A DNA stretch of 64,000 nt, taken from positions 186,001-250,000 of the forward strand of contig NZ_JABRWO010000006.1 in NCBI RefSeq assembly GCF_013618625.1, in the 5' to 3' direction. The stretch comes from Bremerella alba (GTDB lineage: Bacteria > Planctomycetota > Planctomycetia > Pirellulales > Pirellulaceae). Every line of letters begins with the position of its first letter. Within the stretch, counting starts at the first letter, position 1. Under the pieces are notes generated by a model. It was not told the DNA's origin, made no database searches, and worked only from the letters and a program-made list of their open reading frames with translations. Of this stretch, positions 18,780 through 28,534 are shown in pieces. The position numbers were made by a program, and so were the translations under genes.

Positions 18780-20238
18780 ATGCTCAAAAAACTTTATCAG
18801 CCACCATTGGCACTGCTGACAGACCTTTACCAACTGACGATGGCATACGGCTATTGGAAGCTAGGTCGTGCCAATCAGCAGGCTGTGTTTCACTTGTTCT
18901 TCCGAAAGCCACCCTTCAAGGGCGGCTACGCAATCACGGCGGGACTTCAACAAGCCATTGAATATCTGCAGGCGTATCGCTTGGATGACTCGGATGTTTC
19001 CTATCTCGCCGAGCTGGCCGGGAATGACGGTCAGCCGCTCTTTGAACAGGCGTTCCTCGATGATCTGCGTAACATGCGGCTCTCGGTGGATGTCGATGCG
19101 ATGCCGGAAGGGACCGTAGCGTTTGGCCAAGAGCCGCTACTCCGCGTGCAGGGGCCAATCTGGCAGTGTCAACTGCTGGAAACGCCACTGTTGAACATGA
19201 TCAATTTTCAGACCCTGATCGCCACGAAGGCTTCTCGAATACGAGCAGCGGCTGACGACGACCCGGTCCTAGAATTTGGCTTGCGAAGGGCTCAAGGGAT
19301 CGATGGTGCTATCTCCGCAAGTCGGGCTGCCTACATCGGCGGATGTTCTGCTACGTCGAATGTCCTTGCTGGAAAGCTGTTTGGAATTCCGGTCAAAGGA
19401 ACACACGCCCATAGCTGGGTGATGTCGTTTGATAGCGAACTGGAGTCATTCGAGAGGTACGCAGAAGTCATGCCCAACAATTGCGTCTTCCTGGTCGATA
19501 CTTACGACACCCTGGAAGGTGTGCGGCAAGCCTGTCAAATAGGTAAGAATCTTCGAAATCGTGGGGATTCGTCTCGACTCCGGCGACTTAGCATATTTGA
19601 GCATCGAAGCCCGGAAGATTCTCGATAAAGAAGGTTTTTCAAATTCGTCAATCGTGGCCTCGAATGACCTCGACGAGCACATCATTCATAGCTTGAAAAG
19701 CCAAGGTGCCCAGATCGCCGTGTGGGGAGTGGGAACCAAACTAGCAACTGCGTTCGATCAGCCGGCCCTGGGAGGTGTCTACAAACTGGCAGCCTTGCAG
19801 CGAGAAGATGGTAGCTGGGAACCTAAAGTGAAGCTGTCTGAACAGGCCATCAAAACGTCGATACCCGGGATGCTTCAAGTGCGACGATATGAAACTGAAC
19901 AAGGTTTAATCGGCGACATGATTTACGACGAAACACGCGGCATCGATCCGCGAGCGATCATCGTCGACAGCAAAGACACAACGCGCAGAAAGCCTCTTGC
20001 CAAGTCTACTCAGTCCACCGACTTGCTGATCCCTGCGATGAGAAATGGTGCCAAGGTCGGTGAAAGCGAGGCGATCGAAGACATTCGTGCTCGGGCGATT
20101 GAGCAGTTGCGGATGATTCACCCAGCCATACGACGGTTTATGAATCCGCATGAGTACCCTGTGGGGCTCGATATTGGACTGCATGAAGTCCGAGATCGCA
20201 TGATCCATGAGATACGCGGTACGCAGTGGGAAGAATAG
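18780..20238 (+). pseudogene. pncB: Nicotinate phosphoribosyltransferase, frameshifted
   Basis: Nicotinate phosphoribosyltransferase makes nicotinate mononucleotide in Preiss-Handler NAD salvage. The gene is intact except for one frame change. Residues from 18780 onward (LLTDLYQLTMAYGYW, GTHAHSWVMSF, DTYDTLEGV) run in one frame to about 19565. The rest (VGIRLDSGDLAYLS, ASNDLDE, WGVGTKL, PVGLDIGLHEVRD) continues in another frame to the stop at 20238. The junction is at the 8-mer AATCGTGG (19557-19564). About five residues expected between NLR and IVGIRLDSGD are absent, compatible with a 14-nt deletion between two copies of that 8-mer. CGGAG precedes the ATG. Either a recent inactivating mutation or a sequencing/assembly error; both halves are otherwise well conserved. 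Confidence 0.85.
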
Positions 20239-20249
20239 AGAGAGACAGG

Positions 20250-20957
20250 ATGCGAAGTAAGCCGCTGAAGAAGTTTCAGTACGAATACCCCAGAGCCGCA
20301 TTGACGGCCGATATTGTCGTCTTCGCGCTCGACGAAGAGGATTTAAAGGTCATGCTTATCCAACGCGACCTGAAACCGTTTCAAGGGCAATGGGCATTGC
20401 CAGGCGGATTCGTTCGCGTGAACGAAACATTGAATGATGCCGCACGACGCGAACTCCAGGAGGAAACGGGGCTAAAGGACATCTTCTTAGAGCAGTTGTT
20501 TACCTTTGGCGAGCTAGAACGTGATCCTCGCGAACGAGTCGTATCGATCGCGTATTTCGCGCTGGTTACCCTGGAAGGTCACGACGTAAAGGCCAGCACC
20601 GATGCGAGAAATGCGGCCTGGTTTTCGCTGAACGAACTTCCCGAACTCGCGTTTGATCATGCGGCAATTCTGAACGCTGCTTATCAACGTCTGCGTGGCA
20701 AGGTTCGATATCAGCCGATCGGATTTGAGCTATTGCCTGAGAAGTTTACCCTTTCTCAGCTTCAACATTTGTACGAAGTCATTCTCGATCGAGAACTCGA
20801 TAAGCGCAATTTTCGGAAGAAGGTACTGGGCATGAAAATCGTCCAAGAGACCAGTGAGATCGAGAAAGATGTCGCCCACCGCGCTGCTCGACTCTATCGA
20901 TTTGACCAAGAAGCGTACGAACGATTGAGCCAACAAGGATATCACTTCGAGATTTGA
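20250..20957 (+). CDS. nrtR: NrtR-type Nudix-related transcriptional regulator of NAD metabolism
   Basis: 235-aa regulator made of an N-terminal Nudix domain and a C-terminal winged helix. The Nudix box is complete (G-x5-E-x7-RELxEETGL, residues about 52-74), in contrast to some NrtR proteins with a degenerate box, so ADP-ribose binding or even hydrolysis is possible. NrtR family members repress NAD biosynthesis genes and are released by ADP-ribose-type ligands. It lies between pncB and pncA, 11 nt from the former, in a NAD-salvage operon whose promoter carries a palindrome. The start at 20250 was chosen over an upstream in-frame ATG because it follows AGAGAGACAGG and matches the domain start. 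Confidence 0.85.
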   Translation: MRSKPLKKFQYEYPRAALTADIVVFALDEEDLKVMLIQRDLKPFQGQWALPGGFVRVNETLNDAARRELQEETGLKDIFLEQLFTFGELERDPRERVVSIAYFALVTLEGHDVKASTDARNAAWFSLNELPELAFDHAAILNAAYQRLRGKVRYQPIGFELLPEKFTLSQLQHLYEVILDRELDKRNFRKKVLGMKIVQETSEIEKDVAHRAARLYRFDQEAYERLSQQGYHFEI

Positions 20958-20967
20958 GGACCACCTC

Positions 20968-21567
20968 ATGAAAGCCCTCTTATTGATCGACATACAAAAT
21001 GACTTTCTGCCCGACGGGGCTTTGGCCGTTGCTGAGGGAGATCAGGTCGTACCGGTAGCCAATCGCTTAATGAGCGAATTTGCGTTGGTGGTTGCGACAC
21101 AGGACTGGCATCCTAGCGATCATCGCTCATTCGCCAGCCAACATCCTAGGCGACATATTAGAGAGGTCATCAATTTGAGTGGCTTCGAGCAAGTACTGTG
21201 GCCCGATCACTGTATGCAAGGGAGTCACGGGGCAAAATTGGCACCTGGGCTGAACCTCGGCGAGATTGATTTCATCATTCAAAAGGGAACGGACGTTGAC
21301 ATCGATAGTTATAGCGGCTTTTTCGATAACGATCACCGCAAGTCGACAGGCCTAGAAGCACTGCTGCACGAACAAGGAGTGCAAGAGGTTCAGTTGGTAG
21401 GCTTGGCCACGGATTACTGCGTGAAGTTCACCGCGCTCGATGCTATTTCACAAGGATTCAAGACTTCCGTTGTCCTTGACGGCATACGCGGAGTGGAGCT
21501 AACACCGGGGGACTGCGAGAGGGCAATCCAGGATATGCGACTGGCTGGAGTGGAGATTATTCAATAG
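20968..21567 (+). CDS. pncA: Nicotinamidase
   Basis: 199-aa isochorismatase-fold amidohydrolase that deamidates nicotinamide to nicotinate, feeding PncB. All catalytic features are visible: Asp8 (LLIDIQNDF), metal ligands Asp46 and His48 (TQDWHPSDH) and His81 (WPDHC), Lys106 (QKGTD) and nucleophile Cys151 (ATDYCVK). Length is normal for PncA. It is the third gene of the pncB-nrtR-pncA operon, 10 nt after nrtR, and so should share the promoter at 18731. A decayed kptA fragment follows it. Confidence 0.93.
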   Translation: MKALLLIDIQNDFLPDGALAVAEGDQVVPVANRLMSEFALVVATQDWHPSDHRSFASQHPRRHIREVINLSGFEQVLWPDHCMQGSHGAKLAPGLNLGEIDFIIQKGTDVDIDSYSGFFDNDHRKSTGLEALLHEQGVQEVQLVGLATDYCVKFTALDAISQGFKTSVVLDGIRGVELTPGDCERAIQDMRLAGVEIIQ

Positions 21568-21592
21568 TGGTGGGAATATTGGAAGTGGTTAA

Positions 21593-21870
21593 AATTATCC
21601 GGAAAAACCCCTAACGCCCCCTGAATTATTGTTTCACGGAACGGCCACTCGTTTTCTCGAATCGATTATTGAAAAGGGCGACGACATCACGTCTACCTTT
21701 CTATCAATCATAAAACCATGATCGCGGTTGGTCGTCGTCATGGGAAACCGGTCGTGTTGGAAGTCAATGCGAGAGAGATGGTTGAGGACGAAAATTAGAT
21801 TTTCGTGACCGGTAACCATGTTTGGTTAACCGATCACATTCCGCCGCCGCATCTCCTTGAGCTTCCTTAA
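21593..21870 (+). pseudogene. kptA: Decayed RNA 2'-phosphotransferase (KptA/Tpt1) C-terminal fragment
   Basis: Translated by hand. One frame from 21593 gives PPELLFHGTATRFLESIIEKG. The next frame continues with RRHHVYLSINHKTMIAVG, RRHGKPVVLEVNAREMVEDE, then an in-frame TAG (21796-21798), and TGNHVWLTDHIPPPHLLELP to TAA at 21870. This is the C-terminal half of KptA/Tpt1 (the HGT, R..H.YLS, GKPVVL and VWLTDH.PP motifs), the NAD-dependent enzyme that removes RNA 2'-phosphates. The N-terminal half is missing. At least one frameshift and one stop are present, so it is a relic. Its place right after an NAD-salvage operon may be coincidental. Confidence 0.8.
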
Positions 21871-21871
21871 C

Positions 21872-23092
21872 CTAAAGGTCTTGCTTGGCGAGCCAGGGGA
21901 TCATCCGGCTGAACGCTTCTTCGATCTTCTCGATCGACGTCGAATAACTAATTCTTAGTGAATTGTTGCAACTCTCACCGAACGCTTCCCCCGGTACAAC
22001 GCACACGCCGATCTCTTCCAGCATTTTTAACGCGACGTTGCTGGCATTAATGTGGGATGGTAGCGATGGAAAAATAAAGAAACCACCCTGCGGCCAATAG
22101 CCAGTCAGGTGGGGAGTCTCGCTGACGAGTTGGACGATGCGATCTCGGCGACGGCGGTATTCTTTCACCATATGCTCAATACACTCATTGCCACCACGCA
22201 ACGCCGCAACACCTGCCCACTGCGACGGCGTGTTGGCCACAGTCGTCGTGAACATATGATAACGCCGGAGCATCTTGATGGTCCCTTGGCTGGAGATCAC
22301 CCAGCCGATTCGTAGCCCGGCCATCGAGAATGATTTCGAGAAACTACTGGCGATCATCACGTGATCCAGGTCGGACGCATGCCCTAGCACGCTGGCGTAA
22401 TCGAGGTCATCCAAAATCAGGTGATCGTACACCTCGTCGCTAATCACTTTAACACCTTGATAGGCGGCTTCTTGGACGATTGTTTCAATGGTTTCTTGAG
22501 GGTATACAGCACCGGTCGGGTTGTTGGGCGAATTCAGGATAATAGCAAACGTACGTGGGCCGATGGCATTGATTACGTCTTGTGGATCCAATTGATGCCC
22601 GTGTTCGGCTCGGGTAGGAATCGGTTTCACTTCTCCACCATGCATACGAACCAACGGTGCATAGAGTGGAAAACAAGGGTCTGGTATTAAGAACTGCCGA
22701 CCAGGTGCTGCCGTTACGCTAATCGACAGATACATCGCTTCGGTTGCCCCGGTCGTCACCAGGATGTTGTCTTCCGTGATTTCGCGGCCAGACCTCGCAC
22801 TGTAGTAGCCGGCCAGTTCTTTCAACAATTCTGGTAAACCGGCGTCCATGGTGTAGCCGGTCTCTCCTTGTTGGAGAGCATGAATATAGGCATCGACGAT
22901 GTGCTTAGGACAGGGAAAGTCAGGCTGGCCAATCGAAAGGTGGATCACGTTTTCCATAGACGCGGCAAGATTGACCATGCGGCGAATACCTGGCACAGGC
23001 AATGCACGAAGTGGAGGGCTCCATTCGAATGCGTCATCGGCGGTGGGAATCTTGAGACCGGAAATTAGCTTCTCGGACATTTCGCTCGACAT
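21872..23092 (-). CDS. Class I/II pyridoxal-phosphate aminotransferase
   Basis: 406-aa fold-type I aminotransferase of the aspartate/aromatic aminotransferase group. Seen: IGQPDFPCP near residue 53, TTGATEAMYL, the NSPNNPTGAVYP motif that contacts PLP, SDEVYDHL, and the PLP lysine in SSFSKSFSMAGLRIGW, ending with the substrate-carboxylate arginine region SLRISYS. Substrate specificity cannot be read reliably. It is divergent from the TIM-barrel-like gene at 23373 and convergent with the kptA relic. The 280-nt gap 23093-23372 holds presumed promoters, but none is clear. Confidence 0.85.
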   Translation of the reverse strand: MSSEMSEKLISGLKIPTADDAFEWSPPLRALPVPGIRRMVNLAASMENVIHLSIGQPDFPCPKHIVDAYIHALQQGETGYTMDAGLPELLKELAGYYSARSGREITEDNILVTTGATEAMYLSISVTAAPGRQFLIPDPCFPLYAPLVRMHGGEVKPIPTRAEHGHQLDPQDVINAIGPRTFAIILNSPNNPTGAVYPQETIETIVQEAAYQGVKVISDEVYDHLILDDLDYASVLGHASDLDHVMIASSFSKSFSMAGLRIGWVISSQGTIKMLRRYHMFTTTVANTPSQWAGVAALRGGNECIEHMVKEYRRRRDRIVQLVSETPHLTGYWPQGGFFIFPSLPSHINASNVALKMLEEIGVCVVPGEAFGESCNNSLRISYSTSIEKIEEAFSRMIPWLAKQDL

Positions 23093-23372
23093 GGCTCCAA
23101 ATCCTCTGCACTAGTTTGTACGAATGAATTCGCTGGGAGTGGTTTGGGGTGCGACCAATGCATCTTGATCGATTTACGCTTTTCATTTCAAGATTAATTA
23201 CAAACTCGCAAAGAAAAAGTTGTTCGCGGTTGGACTATTCGGCAAGAACCGATAGGATGCTTGGAACCATTCTGGTCACATCTCAACTTAGTCGTAGCGA
23301 GAACGCCCGCGGCTCGATTGCTTTGCAATCCACGCGTACTGACACACTTTCTCTTGTCACAGGAGCACTCAA

Positions 23373-24317
23373 TTGACGGGTATCGATAACGCGAAACTGG
23401 AAGCGGCTCTTGAGGAACAGGGATTAACAACGCGAGATAACTACTCACTTCCCACGTCTGCACTTTCTTTTCCGGATGGCGGACACTTTCGTATCGAGAT
23501 CGCTGGCGTCGAGCGCCTCTCGGCCCTGGAAACGATGCTGGCCGAGGCTGAGAAACTGAACGTCCCCGTTCATCGCATTATTGCGACGGTAGGTGGGGCG
23601 ACTTATCTCACACAGAGCGAACTGAATGAATTTGCCGCGCTGGCCAAATATAAGAAGATCGAAGTCATCATGACGCTAGGTCCTCGGCGGGGGTGGGACA
23701 CCGGTCGGCAAATTTCAACCCGTGAAGGAATTGTCTCCGGAATGCGTCTGCGTGGCGTCGACAGTATTCGTCATTGGCTTAAAGACTGTGATCGCTGCCT
23801 AGAAGCTGGTTTTCGCGGTTTTCTGGTACCCGATGAAGGTTTGTTATCCCTTGTCGGTGGTCTTCGAGAGAAGGGAGTGATTCCAGCGGAGACAATCTTT
23901 AAATTGTCGGTCTTCGCCGGACATGCCAACCCTGCGGGCGCTCAATTGGCTGAAAAATTGGGAGCGAACAGCTTCAATCCCCTAGCCGACCTGACATTAC
24001 CGATGCTTTCGAGTATTCGTAGCTCCATTAGTATCCCCATGGATATCTACATGTGCCTGGTCAACGCCATGGGAGGATTCAATCGATTCTACGAAGCGGC
24101 TGAGATTGCTCGGTTATGTTCTCCTTGCTACTTCAAGATTGAACCGGGCCCCTCAGAAGAAGAGATATATGCTCCTTGGAATTCGCCAGAGTACCACGAC
24201 ACGCAGATGCGCGAACGCATGCGAAACGCGGCCGTGATCATGGAACTCATCGAGCGAGAAGGCGCCCCGGTTAAAGCTTCTCCGGCCGGAGGAGACGATC
24301 TGGTTATCCCCCGTTAG
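23373..24317 (+). CDS. TIM-barrel-like protein of unknown function (possibly U32-peptidase-related)
   Basis: 314-aa cytoplasmic protein. The start is TTG at 23373, supported by AGGAG 7 nt upstream. Strand-helix alternation (FRIEIAGVERL, VHRIIATVGG, IEVIMTLGPRRGWDTG, GFRGFLVPDEGLL, LSVFAGHANPAGAQLAEKLG, PMDIYMCL, PCYFKIEPGPSEEE) suggests a beta/alpha barrel with conserved Gly/Arg/Glu clusters, as in the collagenase-like U32 family. The catalytic role is unknown. It is followed 52 nt later by an amidase on the same strand, so a shared amide- or peptide-catabolism pathway is possible but speculative. Confidence 0.5.
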   Translation: MTGIDNAKLEAALEEQGLTTRDNYSLPTSALSFPDGGHFRIEIAGVERLSALETMLAEAEKLNVPVHRIIATVGGATYLTQSELNEFAALAKYKKIEVIMTLGPRRGWDTGRQISTREGIVSGMRLRGVDSIRHWLKDCDRCLEAGFRGFLVPDEGLLSLVGGLREKGVIPAETIFKLSVFAGHANPAGAQLAEKLGANSFNPLADLTLPMLSSIRSSISIPMDIYMCLVNAMGGFNRFYEAAEIARLCSPCYFKIEPGPSEEEIYAPWNSPEYHDTQMRERMRNAAVIMELIEREGAPVKASPAGGDDLVIPR

Positions 24318-24369
24318 TGCGTTGTCCCGTTTTCAGCACCAAGAAGATTGAAACAAGAAGGAACGGAGC

Positions 24370-25782
24370 ATGGCTCAGGATGCGACCCAAATCGCGGATA
24401 TGACCGCAGGCGAGATGACGGATTGTTTTGCCAGCGGAGAATTGACGCCGACCGAAGCGGCTCAGGCATGTCTCGATCGGATCCACAAGCACAATAAACA
24501 TGTCAACGCTTACAACATTCTTAACGAAGAAATCACGTTGGAGGCGGCCCGGCGTTCGAGCGAGCGTTGGCGATTGGGTACGCCGTTGGGCCCCATCGAC
24601 GGCGTACCGGTCGCTGTCAAAGATATCTTCATGACCAAGGGGTGGCCCAATCGAAAAGGCTCGAAGCTTACCTCGGAGGAGCCAGTAAAGGTTGATGCCC
24701 CGGCGATTGCCGCGCTACGCCGCAATGGCTTCGTACCGCTTGGCCGAACAACCACTCCTGAATTTGGTTGGAAAGGGGTGACCGATAATCCTCTGGATGG
24801 TGTTACTTCGAACCCTTGGGACCCGACCAAGGTCTCAGGTGGATCGAGCGGTGGAAGTGCAGCGGCCGTTCCGCTAGGCATGGGGCCGCTTGCACTAGGG
24901 ACCGATGCTGGCGGATCGATTCGCATTCCAGCTGGTTTTTGTGGAATCGTTGGCCACAAGCCAACCCATGGGCTTTGTCCCATGTGGCCCCCGAGTGCTT
25001 TCTATCCATTAGCGCATGTGGGGCCGATGACTTGGACCGTAGCGGATACGGCACTCTTGTTGGATGTGTTGGCAGAGCCTGATCCTCGGGACGTGACGCT
25101 ATCCAACTGTTCCGTTTCCTTTCGCGACGTTTTGGAACATGTTGATCTGAGGGGGATTCGTATCGCACTCAGTCCTACGTTAGGCTACGTCGATGTCGAC
25201 CCGGAAGTGCATGCTGCAGTCATGGCGACGGCGGGTGCATTCGAAGAGGCAGGGGCAGTCATCGAATCCGTTGATCCAGGATTTTCCGATCCGCTCGAGT
25301 CGTTCAATCGGCTCTTCTACGGGGGTGCGGCCAATGCGCTCCGCGATATTGGCTCAGATGATCGGGCTAAGATGGATCCAAATTTGATTAAGGTCGCTCA
25401 GTGGGCGAGCGAACTATCTTTGTTGGAATTTATGGACGCTGCCAACGAGCGGGCCGCTATTACCGAGAAAATGAGTCTCTTCCATCAGAAGTACGACTTG
25501 CTTCTCACGCCGACTTTGCCCATTCCTGCATTCGATGCCGGGCTGGAGGTTCCCAAAGATTGGCCGCACGACCGCTGGCCCACTTGGACTCCATTCACCT
25601 ATCCATTTAATATGACTGGCCAACCAGCCATCTCGGTCCCGTGCGGCTTTACCGCGTCTGGCTTGCCGATTGGGTTGCATATTGTGGGTCCCCGACATGC
25701 CGATGCTTTAGTGCTTCAGGCTGCTCATTACTACCAACAGGTTCGTCCGCTTACGTCAATTCGTCCTGATATGTTAGCTTAG
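24370..25782 (+). CDS. Amidase-signature family amidase
   Basis: 470-aa amidase with the complete Ser-cisSer-Lys triad: Lys84 in PVAVKDIFM, Ser159 in GGSSGGSAAAV and Ser183 in TDAGGSIRIPAGFCG. The family hydrolyses carboxamides; GatA is unlikely because no GatB or GatC neighbours are present and the C-terminal part resembles generic amidases. GAAGGA lies upstream of the ATG. The stop overlaps the convergent astB gene by 4 nt. Substrate unknown. Confidence 0.85.
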   Translation: MAQDATQIADMTAGEMTDCFASGELTPTEAAQACLDRIHKHNKHVNAYNILNEEITLEAARRSSERWRLGTPLGPIDGVPVAVKDIFMTKGWPNRKGSKLTSEEPVKVDAPAIAALRRNGFVPLGRTTTPEFGWKGVTDNPLDGVTSNPWDPTKVSGGSSGGSAAAVPLGMGPLALGTDAGGSIRIPAGFCGIVGHKPTHGLCPMWPPSAFYPLAHVGPMTWTVADTALLLDVLAEPDPRDVTLSNCSVSFRDVLEHVDLRGIRIALSPTLGYVDVDPEVHAAVMATAGAFEEAGAVIESVDPGFSDPLESFNRLFYGGAANALRDIGSDDRAKMDPNLIKVAQWASELSLLEFMDAANERAAITEKMSLFHQKYDLLLTPTLPIPAFDAGLEVPKDWPHDRWPTWTPFTYPFNMTGQPAISVPCGFTASGLPIGLHIVGPRHADALVLQAAHYYQQVRPLTSIRPDMLA

Positions 25783-27083
25783 AGTTCTAGCATCTCGTCG
25801 AGTTCGTTCATTGCTTGTTTGACTTCTTCGATCAACCTTACATCAGCGAGGTCATCGACCGTGAGCCGCTCGCGATAGTGACGCCGCACCCATTTACACA
25901 GTTCGTGGTATCTCCTCTCCGTAATGAAAACGGCAGGTGGCACTGCCGCGAACTCTTCTTTGGTGAGAACGGCCCGCAATCGCAAACAGGCCGGTCCGCC
26001 ACCGTTCTGCATACTTTCGCGTAGGTCGATGAACTGACACTCCACAATAGGGTTGTCTGCTCGAATCAGATTGGCGACAAGCTGGCGAGCGGCTGTGTTC
26101 TCGGAGCACTCAATCGGGCAAAGCAGCAACATCTGCTCGGTTCCTATCGAAAAGAGTTGACTGTTGAAGAAATAGCTTTGGACTGCATCCGCGAGTTTTA
26201 ACTCCTGATCACTAAGGACTATTTGCTGCAGACCAAGTCCAAAGCAATCGGTGATCTCCGTCAATACACGATCCAGTTCGGCAAATGCGAACTCGTGAAC
26301 CAGATGTAACGATTGATTCCCGACCGAGATCACATCGTTATGAAACACCCCCGCATCGATCGCGCTGGGATGTTGCCGCGCGAAAACACAACGCTTGGGA
26401 TTCAGTTGATGCTCCATAGCGATAGACTTGCATGCGGCCAATGTTTGTCGAGCAGGAAATCGCTGTGATTTCTGTTCGTCGTTGTGATCTCGCCCGAAGA
26501 CGAATAGCTCGACGCCTGAAGCTTCATAACTCCGGCATAGTCGCGTATGATTCGCCGCCCCTTCGTCGCTTGTCTCGGCCAAAACAGGCAGGGGGTCGTG
26601 AACTACAAAATGGTTCGTATCATGAAAGATCGCGCGAAGAGTCTTGGTTGTTTGCGGTGTTTCCAATGCGCGATGGGGCATGGTCTGCAAGTTTGCTGGC
26701 GTGATATGTACCCGGCCATCAGCGCAGTCGCTGCTGGGAGAAACGGTTGCCGCATTCGCTGTCCACATTGCTGAAGCACTATAAGCGACACTGAGAAGAT
26801 CTGGTCGCTGGCGATGCACCTCAGCAATCATCTTGTCTGGTGACCCTGTGAACCCCTGGGCTTCCAAAAATGCCAAATTGGGGCGTGGGTGCGGCGGGAG
26901 GAATGCTTGCGGGATACCCAAGTCGGCTATGCGTTTCATTTTGGCTAGCCCTTGCAGTGCCGCTCTACGTGGAGAGGACACGGCATGGCGATGAACAACG
27001 GAGGCCAGGTTCCCTTGCGAAAGTCCACCGTAATGATGCGTAGGACCAATGAGCCCATCGAAGTTGACTTCATGCACTTTCAC
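25779..27083 (-). CDS. astB: N-succinylarginine dihydrolase
   Basis: 434-aa AstB, which converts N2-succinylarginine to succinylornithine, CO2 and 2 NH3 in the arginine succinyltransferase pathway. The catalytic residues match the family at nearly identical positions: Glu174 (SDEGAANH), His248 (GVFHND) and Cys366 (NGGGPACLRLR). The N-terminus VNFDGLIGPTHHYGGLS is diagnostic. The start is GTG at 27083, overlapping the astD stop by 4 nt (GTGA), with GAAGG upstream. It is the last gene of the five-gene AST operon. Confidence 0.95.
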   Translation of the reverse strand: MKVHEVNFDGLIGPTHHYGGLSQGNLASVVHRHAVSSPRRAALQGLAKMKRIADLGIPQAFLPPHPRPNLAFLEAQGFTGSPDKMIAEVHRQRPDLLSVAYSASAMWTANAATVSPSSDCADGRVHITPANLQTMPHRALETPQTTKTLRAIFHDTNHFVVHDPLPVLAETSDEGAANHTRLCRSYEASGVELFVFGRDHNDEQKSQRFPARQTLAACKSIAMEHQLNPKRCVFARQHPSAIDAGVFHNDVISVGNQSLHLVHEFAFAELDRVLTEITDCFGLGLQQIVLSDQELKLADAVQSYFFNSQLFSIGTEQMLLLCPIECSENTAARQLVANLIRADNPIVECQFIDLRESMQNGGGPACLRLRAVLTKEEFAAVPPAVFITERRYHELCKWVRRHYRERLTVDDLADVRLIEEVKQAMNELDEMLEL

Positions 27084-28510
27084 TGGCTCGTGCCTTCTTC
27101 GCTCACGGCCTCAACTTCTGCAATGGGAACATGGCAGAAGTTGACTGCGTGAGAGCCAGCCGGTCGATAATTGCCGCTTTGACCGATCCCGCCGAACGGC
27201 AATCGCCCACTAGCTCCGGTCGTTGCGAGATTCCAGTTAACTAGCCCGGCCTGAACTTGATCTCGGAATTCTTCGAAATCGGCTCGATCATCGCACAAAA
27301 TACCGGCTGCCAGTCCGTACTGGGTGTCGTTCGCTTCCCGGATAGCAGCACCCAGGTCAGGTACTCGTATTACCTGCAGTAGTGGCCCAAACACTTCTTC
27401 ATCGGATCGTGTTTTGCAATCAGTCACATCTATTATTCCAGGGCTGACAAACGCTGGTCCGATGGACAAACTTTGGGAGGGAAGCAGCGGAGTCGCTCCC
27501 TGTGATATTAATTGGGATTGAAACCTGAGCACGTTCTCGACGGCCCTGGCGTGAATCAACGATCCCATAAAGGGTTCCGGTTCGTCGCTTGGTCGTCCAA
27601 CGGAAATTTCCTGAGTCTTTTCAACTAGCCGCTTCAAAAACAGCTTCGCATCGCCGGTCACAATGAGCCTCCGCGTGCAAGTGCATCGCTGCCCCGAGGT
27701 CATATAAGCCGATTTGATCACTTTATCGACATTGTCGTCGATGTTTGCTGGTTGGTGGACGACGAAGGGATTGTTGCCCCCTAACTCTAGGGCCAGCAGG
27801 ACCTCAAGTCGCTGCACCATGGCCTCCCGCAGCTTGATGCCGGTGGCACGACTACCGGTGAAGAAAAGACCTCGCAACTGGGGCTCAGCCAAGATTGCCT
27901 GACTGGTGGACACACCCCCTTGAACGAGATTCAGGACACCAGGTGGCAAGCCAGCTTGCTCCCACAACTCGACCATCATTTGCGCGACATAGGGAGTTAG
28001 CTCACTAGGCTTAAAAATAACACTATTGCCAGCCAGCAGCGCGGGGACAATCTGGCCGTTGGCAATATGAGCGGGGAAATTAAAAGGACCGATCACAGCA
28101 ACAACGCCCAGCGGCCGATAGACAACACGCCCAAGGAGCGTATTCGTGCTCACCTGCGTGTCATCACGGAGACCCTGGTAAGCTTCGATAGAAATTTGGC
28201 ATTTGGATACGACGGCTTTGGCCTCGGTCTTAGCATCCCACAAAGGCTTGCCGACTTCGTCGGAAATTGCTTTGGCGAGCATTTCGGTGTGCTGATCAGC
28301 CAACTCAGCAAAGCGATGAATTACTTCAGCACGTTCTTCCCAGCAACGCGCTCGCCACCGAAGCTGAGCTTCGGCAGCCGCGTCAAACGCTTGGTGAACT
28401 TCATCAACCGTGGCAGCCCGTCCCTGCCAGAGCAACGCCTCGGTAACCGGGTTCGTGCTGTCGAACGATTCCCCGGAACCTTGCTGCCAGTTTCCATAGA
28501 CAAAATGCAT
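27080..28510 (-). CDS. astD: N-succinylglutamate 5-semialdehyde dehydrogenase
   Basis: 476-aa aldehyde dehydrogenase of the AstD group, oxidising succinylglutamate semialdehyde to succinylglutamate with NAD. Seen: Asn144 (GPFNFPAH), Lys167 (IFKPSE), general base Glu242 (LELGGNNP) and the catalytic cysteine at 276 or 278 (SGQRCTCTRR). Many planctomycete aldehyde dehydrogenases exist, but the operon position between astA and astB fixes the function. It ends in a 4-nt overlap with astB and starts 24 nt after astA. Confidence 0.93.
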   Translation of the reverse strand: MHFVYGNWQQGSGESFDSTNPVTEALLWQGRAATVDEVHQAFDAAAEAQLRWRARCWEERAEVIHRFAELADQHTEMLAKAISDEVGKPLWDAKTEAKAVVSKCQISIEAYQGLRDDTQVSTNTLLGRVVYRPLGVVAVIGPFNFPAHIANGQIVPALLAGNSVIFKPSELTPYVAQMMVELWEQAGLPPGVLNLVQGGVSTSQAILAEPQLRGLFFTGSRATGIKLREAMVQRLEVLLALELGGNNPFVVHQPANIDDNVDKVIKSAYMTSGQRCTCTRRLIVTGDAKLFLKRLVEKTQEISVGRPSDEPEPFMGSLIHARAVENVLRFQSQLISQGATPLLPSQSLSIGPAFVSPGIIDVTDCKTRSDEEVFGPLLQVIRVPDLGAAIREANDTQYGLAAGILCDDRADFEEFRDQVQAGLVNWNLATTGASGRLPFGGIGQSGNYRPAGSHAVNFCHVPIAEVEAVSEEGTSQ

Positions 28511-28534
28511 GATGAAGTGCCTCGTTGGTTTAAC

